Assembly (NCBI GenBank): GCA_041648505.1
Contig: JBAZOY010000004.1
Location: forward strand, 1-64,000
Length of the DNA: 64,000 bases
Reading direction: 5' to 3'
Source of the DNA: JBAZOY01 sp041648505
GTDB taxonomy: Bacteria; Desulfobacterota; Syntrophia; Syntrophales; CG2-30-49-12
How positions within the stretch are numbered: position 1 is the first letter of the stretch; each line of letters begins with the position of its first letter. The notes beneath the pieces were generated by a model that was not told where the DNA came from, did no database searches, and worked only from the letters and a program-made list of their open reading frames with translations. Below are positions 59,570 to 64,000 of this stretch, piece by piece. The translations under genes and the position numbers were made by a program.

Positions 59570-62500
59570 AAGGCTCTTATCTGTGCCAGAATTTCCTCGT
59601 TGTCAAAGCCGTTTAAATCAACAGCATTCATCCGGCAGGAAGCTGTACAAACCCCGCAACCCTTACAGAGAACAGCATTAACCACCGCGCAACCTTCATT
59701 AGGATCAACGGCTATTGCACCAAAAGGGCAATTGGCCTCACAGAGTCCACAGGCAGCGCATCTTTCCTTCCTTACATAAGCAGTTTTTCCTTCGGCTTCC
59801 AGGTAATCCTTGGTAAGAATGGTACACGCCCTCGAGACAGCGGCATTGGCCTGCGTTATAGCTTCACTACTGAATTTCGGCGAGTGGGCAAGGCCGCACA
59901 TGAAAACACCATCGGTCGCAAAATCAACGGGCCTTAACTTTACATGGGCCTCGAGGAAGAAACCATCCTGATTGGTCGGTACTTTCAGCATTTTGCCGAT
60001 AACATCATTTTCAGGATTGGCAGTAGTTCCCATACTGAGCGCTAATATATCTGTTTTGATTTCTACCTGCTCGCTAAGTACCGGATCAAAAACTTTTACA
60101 GAAATTTGCGCGCCATCACCGGTAACTTCCGGTTTCCTGTCCTCGTCGTACCGGATGAATTTTACGTTTGCCTCACGTGCCTTCTTATAATAGTCCTCTT
60201 TGAATCCGAATGTCCTGATATCCCGGTAGATGATGGTAACATCCTTCTTTGGATCGATATCTTTCAGTTTAAGTGCATTCTTGATCGCCTGGCTGCAACA
60301 ATACCTGCTGCAGTAAGGCCTTTCAGCATCCCTTGATCCGACACACTGGATCATAACAACACTGTTTGCCCCCATAATCTGGGAACCTTTCTCATGTATA
60401 CGCGCCTCCAGTTCTCGCTGGGTAACGACGCTCTCGTTCTTTCCGTATAGATATTCATCCGTTTTGAGTTCGTAGGCCCCTGTAGCAACAATGACCACAC
60501 CGTGCTCAAATGCGTGCTCACCATCTCCTGCCCCTACGGTAGTCTTGTAATTTCCGATGAACCCCTCTATTTTAGTAATCTTAGCTCCCTTGAATACATG
60601 GATCAGAGGATTATTCTCCACTTGTGCTAAAATATCATCCATATATTTCCTGGTATCCAGTCCTTCAAGGGTATAACATAAATGCCTGTAATTCCCGCCA
60701 AGCTCTTTTTCCTTTTCTACCACATAAGACTCGAAACCCTGGCGAGCCAGCGAAAGGGCTGCTGTAATACCGGCAAGCCCTCCCCCGATGACCAATGCCG
60801 CACGATTGACACTGAGTTGGCCGGGTTTTAAGGGTTTCAAATACTGAGCTTTTGCTACCGCCATCCTAACCAAGTCCTTGGCCTTTTCCGTCGCCGCCTC
60901 CGGCTCATTCATATGAACCCACGAATTCTGGTCCCTGATATTAGCCATCTCAAAGAGATACTTGTTGAGGCCTGCCTTTTCACAGTTCTCCTGAAAGAGC
61001 CCCTCATGTGTCCGGGGTGAACAGGACGCTACAACCACTCTGGTAAGTTCATATTCCTTAATTATCTCTGCCATTTTAACGGCCGAATCCTGCGAACAGG
61101 CAAAAAGCCCCTCGGTAGCATAGACAACGGAAGGCAGTGTCTTTACATATTCCACAACGGCAGGTACATCCACCACACCGCCGATATTGATCCCGCAATG
61201 GCAGATGAAGGCGCCAATTCTCGGTCCGATTCCCCTTATATCTTTTTCTAAAGGAACATCTATCGCCCTGATCATAGTTCCCCGCTGTGCGGCAAGCAGT
61301 CCCTCTGCACAGGCTACCGCTCCGCTGGCTTCCATGACAGTTTCCGGGATGTCTTTAGGACCACCGAAGGCACCACAGACAAAAACACCTTCCCGAGATG
61401 TCTGAACAGGGTTATCCAGAGCGGTTTTGCAGAAACCATGTTCTTCCAGTTCTATCCCCAGGCTATCCGCCAGTTTTGCCGCATCAGGAGGCGGAGTAAG
61501 GCCCACAGAGAGAATCACCATGTCAAATTCTTCTTCTATTATACTCCCGTCTTCCTGGATGTACTTGAGCAGTAGATTTTTCGTCTGCTGTAATTCTTTT
61601 ATGGTGGAAGGTATCGAACGTATATACTTGATACCATATTCTTCTTTAGCCCGATTAACAAAGCGATCGAAGTCCTTACCATGAGCACGTATATCCATGA
61701 AGAATATAGTAGGTTCCAGAGTTTTTAAATGTTCCTTTCCTACTATTGCCTCTTTTGTTGCATACATGCAGCATACCGATGAACACCAACTGTTGCCGCA
61801 GGATACGTCTCTTGAACCAACACACTGGATAAAGGCAATTTTCTTCGGCTCCTTCGCATCTGATGGCCTCTGAATATGGCCGAAATAGGGACCGGAAGCC
61901 GATAGTATCCTCTCAAACTGGAGACTGGTCACCACATTTTTATAGATACCGAAACCGTACTCTCCCCGTAGGGGAGCATAAAAAATATCAAAACCGGGTG
62001 CGGCAATAATGGCACCCACATCTATGGTTTCTTCTTCAGAGACCATACTATGATCAATGGCATCGGCTATACAGACATCAACGCAACGGTAACATTCGGA
62101 ACAGATCCCGCAATTGAGGCATCGCTTCGCTTCATATACGGCACCTTCCTCAGGCAAACCTAAGGCCACCTCATCATTTGGAGACTTCCTCGCTGCCGGT
62201 TCAAGCTTGGGCATCTCAACACGGGCCGCCTCCTCTACATCACTTACATCAACTTTTTCGGCCAGCCCTTTCGTCCAATCTCGCTCACGACCTGCCCCTA
62301 CATCTTCGCCTTTAAAATAACGATCTATGGAGACAGCAGCCTCCTTACCAATATTTATAGTCTTTACCACTGTAGCAGGACCGGTTTCCACATCCTGGGC
62401 AAAGACACCTTCTATCCCTGTAGCTAATGTGATCGGATCGACCTCAAGGACGCTCCATTCGTTGATGGAAGTTCCCCCTTCTCCTTCGGGAGAAACAAGT

Positions 62501-64000
62501 TCCCTTGTCTGGCCAACGGCAGAAACTACAGTATCCACAGAAATGGTAAATTCAGAACCCTTGATCGGTGTGGGGCGGCTCCGTCCACCCGTATCTGCTT
62601 TACCCAGTTCCATGCGGATGCACTCAATACCGGTTACCTTTCCCTCACTCCCAAGTATTTTGACCGGTGCAGCGAGAGACTTCATCCTGATACCTCCGCC
62701 TTCCGGTATCTCTCCTGCAGAAGCGGTTACCTCGGTACCGGAGGTTTTGTAAAGGATAAAGGAATCATCAGTACCAGCCATTACGGCAGTACGATCGGCA
62801 CCGGAGGTTTTGTAAAGGATAGAGACTTCCTTGGAACCGGTTTTAATTGCCTGCCGATAGACATCCATCGCTATATTTCCGGAACCGATAATGGCAATAT
62901 GATCGCCTACCTTCTCTCCTGCCCCCGTCCGCTTGAGAAAATCAATCCCCTCGACTACACCCTTTAGATCTTTTCCCGGGATATTAAGTTTCGCACCGGT
63001 ACTAGAACCGACCGCGATAAAGATGGCATCGTATTGTTTACGCAGGTCATCCATGGAGACATCTATACCTACACGTGTATTCGTCCTGATGTCTACCCCT
63101 AGATCCTCAATGATCTTTATTTCACTATCAATGACCTTCCTGGGAAGACGGGATTCAGGGAAACCAAGAGTTAACCAGTTACCGGCAAGGGCTTCAAATA
63201 CAACAACCTGGTAACCATCAACGGCCAGATAGTAGGCAGCAGCGAGGCCTGCAGGTCCGGCTCCGATAACAGCCACCTTTTTATCTTTCTTCTCTTTAAT
63301 TTTAGGGAGATATCTTGTCTCTTCGTTTAAATCGAGGTCGGCTACAAAGCGGTGCAGATGCATGATGTCAATGGCTTCATCAACATCTTTCCTCCTGCAG
63401 GCCCGCTCGCAGGGATGACTACAGACTCTGCCGCAAACGGCAGGAAAAGGATTGTCTTTTTTGATGAGTTTCAGGGCTTCTTCGAACCTTCCCTCTCCAA
63501 TAAGGGCAACAAAACCACAAACGCTTATATGGGCAGGACACGCCGCCTTACAGGGTGAAGTCCCTGTTTTATCAATAGCAAAGGCAGCCGGTATAGCCTG
63601 CGGGAAATGCCTGTAAATGGCCTTTCTCATGTTCAGATTTTCATTAAACTCTGCCTGAACAGAGATGGGGCATACATTGGCACACTCACCACAGCCCGTA
63701 CATTTGTCAATGTCAACAAATCTCGGCGACTTCGTCAATTTTACTGTAAAATGCCCCGGCTGGCCTTGGACGTCATTAACCGTTCTTCCAGTAAGGATTT
63801 CGACATTCGGATGTCGTCCCACTTCCACCAGTTTGGGAGAAAGGATACAGGCAGAACAGTCGTTGGTGGGAAAGGTCTTGTCAAGCTGGGCCATGACTCC
63901 GCCAATACTGATACTATTTTCGACAAGGTATACCTTTATTCCGGAATTTGCCAGGTCAAGGGAAGCCTGAATCCCTGCTATGCCCGATCCCACAATCATC
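59566..64000 (-). CDS. hdrA: HdrA-type flavoprotein with inserted GltD/NfnB domain and second HdrA module (5' incomplete)
   Basis: The 1477 visible residues contain: an HdrA FAD module (VGSGIAGIQASLDLA, 3-17; CSAC, 48-51; CTGCGECANVC, 100-110); a GltD/NfnB-like insertion (about 147-575) with C-x3-CP, CGRVCSHPCERAC, FAD motif VIGAGPAGLAAAYYLA (244-259) and pyridine motif IIGSGNIAMD; the rest of the HdrA module, CLNCGICSECYRCVDVC (about 627-643) and AIIAAPGFDIFYAP; a second HdrA module (FICHCGINIGGVVDV, about 936; VIGGGLAGITAAL, about 1070); and a C-terminal two-cluster ferredoxin. The insertion falls where HdrA reads ID, then its second cluster motif. The first Met (63999) lies inside a Rossmann strand, so the start is outside the window. 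It should be the flavin-bifurcation core with MvhD. Confidence 0.9.
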   Translation of the reverse strand, partial: MIVGSGIAGIQASLDLANSGIKVYLVENSISIGGVMAQLDKTFPTNDCSACILSPKLVEVGRHPNVEILTGRTVNDVQGQPGHFTVKLTKSPRFVDIDKCTGCGECANVCPISVQAEFNENLNMRKAIYRHFPQAIPAAFAIDKTGTSPCKAACPAHISVCGFVALIGEGRFEEALKLIKKDNPFPAVCGRVCSHPCERACRRKDVDEAIDIMHLHRFVADLDLNEETRYLPKIKEKKDKKVAVIGAGPAGLAAAYYLAVDGYQVVVFEALAGNWLTLGFPESRLPRKVIDSEIKIIEDLGVDIRTNTRVGIDVSMDDLRKQYDAIFIAVGSSTGAKLNIPGKDLKGVVEGIDFLKRTGAGEKVGDHIAIIGSGNIAMDVYRQAIKTGSKEVSILYKTSGADRTAVMAGTDDSFILYKTSGTEVTASAGEIPEGGGIRMKSLAAPVKILGSEGKVTGIECIRMELGKADTGGRSRPTPIKGSEFTISVDTVVSAVGQTRELVSPEGEGGTSINEWSVLEVDPITLATGIEGVFAQDVETGPATVVKTINIGKEAAVSIDRYFKGEDVGAGRERDWTKGLAEKVDVSDVEEAARVEMPKLEPAARKSPNDEVALGLPEEGAVYEAKRCLNCGICSECYRCVDVCIADAIDHSMVSEEETIDVGAIIAAPGFDIFYAPLRGEYGFGIYKNVVTSLQFERILSASGPYFGHIQRPSDAKEPKKIAFIQCVGSRDVSCGNSWCSSVCCMYATKEAIVGKEHLKTLEPTIFFMDIRAHGKDFDRFVNRAKEEYGIKYIRSIPSTIKELQQTKNLLLKYIQEDGSIIEEEFDMVILSVGLTPPPDAAKLADSLGIELEEHGFCKTALDNPVQTSREGVFVCGAFGGPKDIPETVMEASGAVACAEGLLAAQRGTMIRAIDVPLEKDIRGIGPRIGAFICHCGINIGGVVDVPAVVEYVKTLPSVVYATEGLFACSQDSAVKMAEIIKEYELTRVVVASCSPRTHEGLFQENCEKAGLNKYLFEMANIRDQNSWVHMNEPEAATEKAKDLVRMAVAKAQYLKPLKPGQLSVNRAALVIGGGLAGITAALSLARQGFESYVVEKEKELGGNYRHLCYTLEGLDTRKYMDDILAQVENNPLIHVFKGAKITKIEGFIGNYKTTVGAGDGEHAFEHGVVIVATGAYELKTDEYLYGKNESVVTQRELEARIHEKGSQIMGANSVVMIQCVGSRDAERPYCSRYCCSQAIKNALKLKDIDPKKDVTIIYRDIRTFGFKEDYYKKAREANVKFIRYDEDRKPEVTGDGAQISVKVFDPVLSEQVEIKTDILALSMGTTANPENDVIGKMLKVPTNQDGFFLEAHVKLRPVDFATDGVFMCGLAHSPKFSSEAITQANAAVSRACTILTKDYLEAEGKTAYVRKERCAACGLCEANCPFGAIAVDPNEGCAVVNAVLCKGCGVCTASCRMNAVDLNGFDNEEILAQIRAF
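62737..62821 (-). repeat. 63-base tandem duplication in the inserted GltD-like domain
   Basis: ACCGGAGGTTTTGTAAAGGA followed by TA occurs at 62737-62758 and again at 62800-62821 on the plus strand, 63 bases apart. The frame is kept and the protein shows ILYKTSG twice, 21 residues apart (about residues 393 and 414). It lies where GltD/NfnB proteins have the NADPH 2'-phosphate arginines. Confidence 0.85.

Noticed and set aside
52241..64000. Selenocysteine codons in Hdr proteins
   Set aside because: The reading frames are continuous, with cysteines at the usual places and no in-frame TGA, so no recoding is needed.
1..64000. CRISPR array or long tandem repeats
   Set aside because: No regularly spaced repeat was seen; only the short repeats listed as features were found.

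Overview
The window is about 64 kb from an anaerobic Gram-negative bacterium, most likely a member of the Desulfobacterota (sulfate-reducing or syntrophic 'deltaproteobacterial' type). This is an inference from gene content: flavin-based electron-bifurcation modules (an HdrABC set with Flox-like and MvhD-like subunits, and NfnAB), a ferredoxin-linked 2-oxoacid oxidoreductase, a siroheme-decarboxylase-like (Ahb) regulator-fold protein next to hemL, a tungstate-type binding protein, fused FeoA-FeoB, heptose/lipid A genes (outer membrane), an O2-labile class I fumarase, and F0 ATP synthase genes separated from F1. No rRNA, tRNA or CRISPR array was seen; the only stable RNA gene recognised is tmRNA.

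Layout. 1-2521: 3' end of gatB, then mtnA and a HAD phosphatase with 4-base overlaps. 2794-10980: accessory region with two sulfotransferase-like proteins, a degenerate GGDEF protein, a UspA remnant, a double-domain glycosyltransferase and a methyltransferase, probably for a surface glycan. 11180-17442 (minus strand): class I fumarase, a cold-shock gene behind a promoter, structured leader and terminator, a radical SAM protein, an integrase remnant beside the 3' end of tmRNA, then smpB and a TtcA-like gene. 17677-23519: enolase, a MacB-like ABC efflux operon on the opposite strand, and a decayed second copy of the enolase 3' end on the far side of that operon. 23537-31606: ptsI-ptsH without EII genes, dtd, guaB, a TupA-like binding protein next to an OprP-type porin, and a metallo-beta-lactamase-fold protein. 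31798-43759 (minus): ddl, a LapA-like protein, transposase debris, a VIT/CCC1-like protein, feoAB, a truncated PAS-GGDEF gene ending in a perfect 19-base inverted repeat, ribD, gmhB, waaF, lpxK, a LUD protein, a MarC remnant and an RNase Z-like protein. 43958-52190 (plus): korDABC/vor, an ACT protein, an AhbB-like gene, hemL, and an F0-only operon (atpI, atpZ, atpB, atpE, two b subunits). 52241-64000 (minus): nfnAB and a seven-gene Hdr/Flox-like operon.

How it fits together. The right-hand 20 kb is an energy-metabolism block. The 2-oxoacid oxidoreductase makes reduced ferredoxin; NfnAB balances ferredoxin, NADH and NADPH; the Hdr/Flox operon couples pyridine nucleotide and ferredoxin to a disulfide-type acceptor; the F0 operon forms the ion channel of the ATP synthase. 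The most unusual protein is the HdrA-type subunit (59566 to the window edge). A complete GltD/NfnB-like flavoprotein is inserted inside its first HdrA module and a second HdrA module follows, so at least three predicted flavin modules lie in one chain. The nucleotide-binding loop of the inserted domain has lost the usual paired arginines and carries a tandem 63-base duplication. The clearest genome-rearrangement signal is the enolase 3' end duplicated on either side of the ABC efflux operon.
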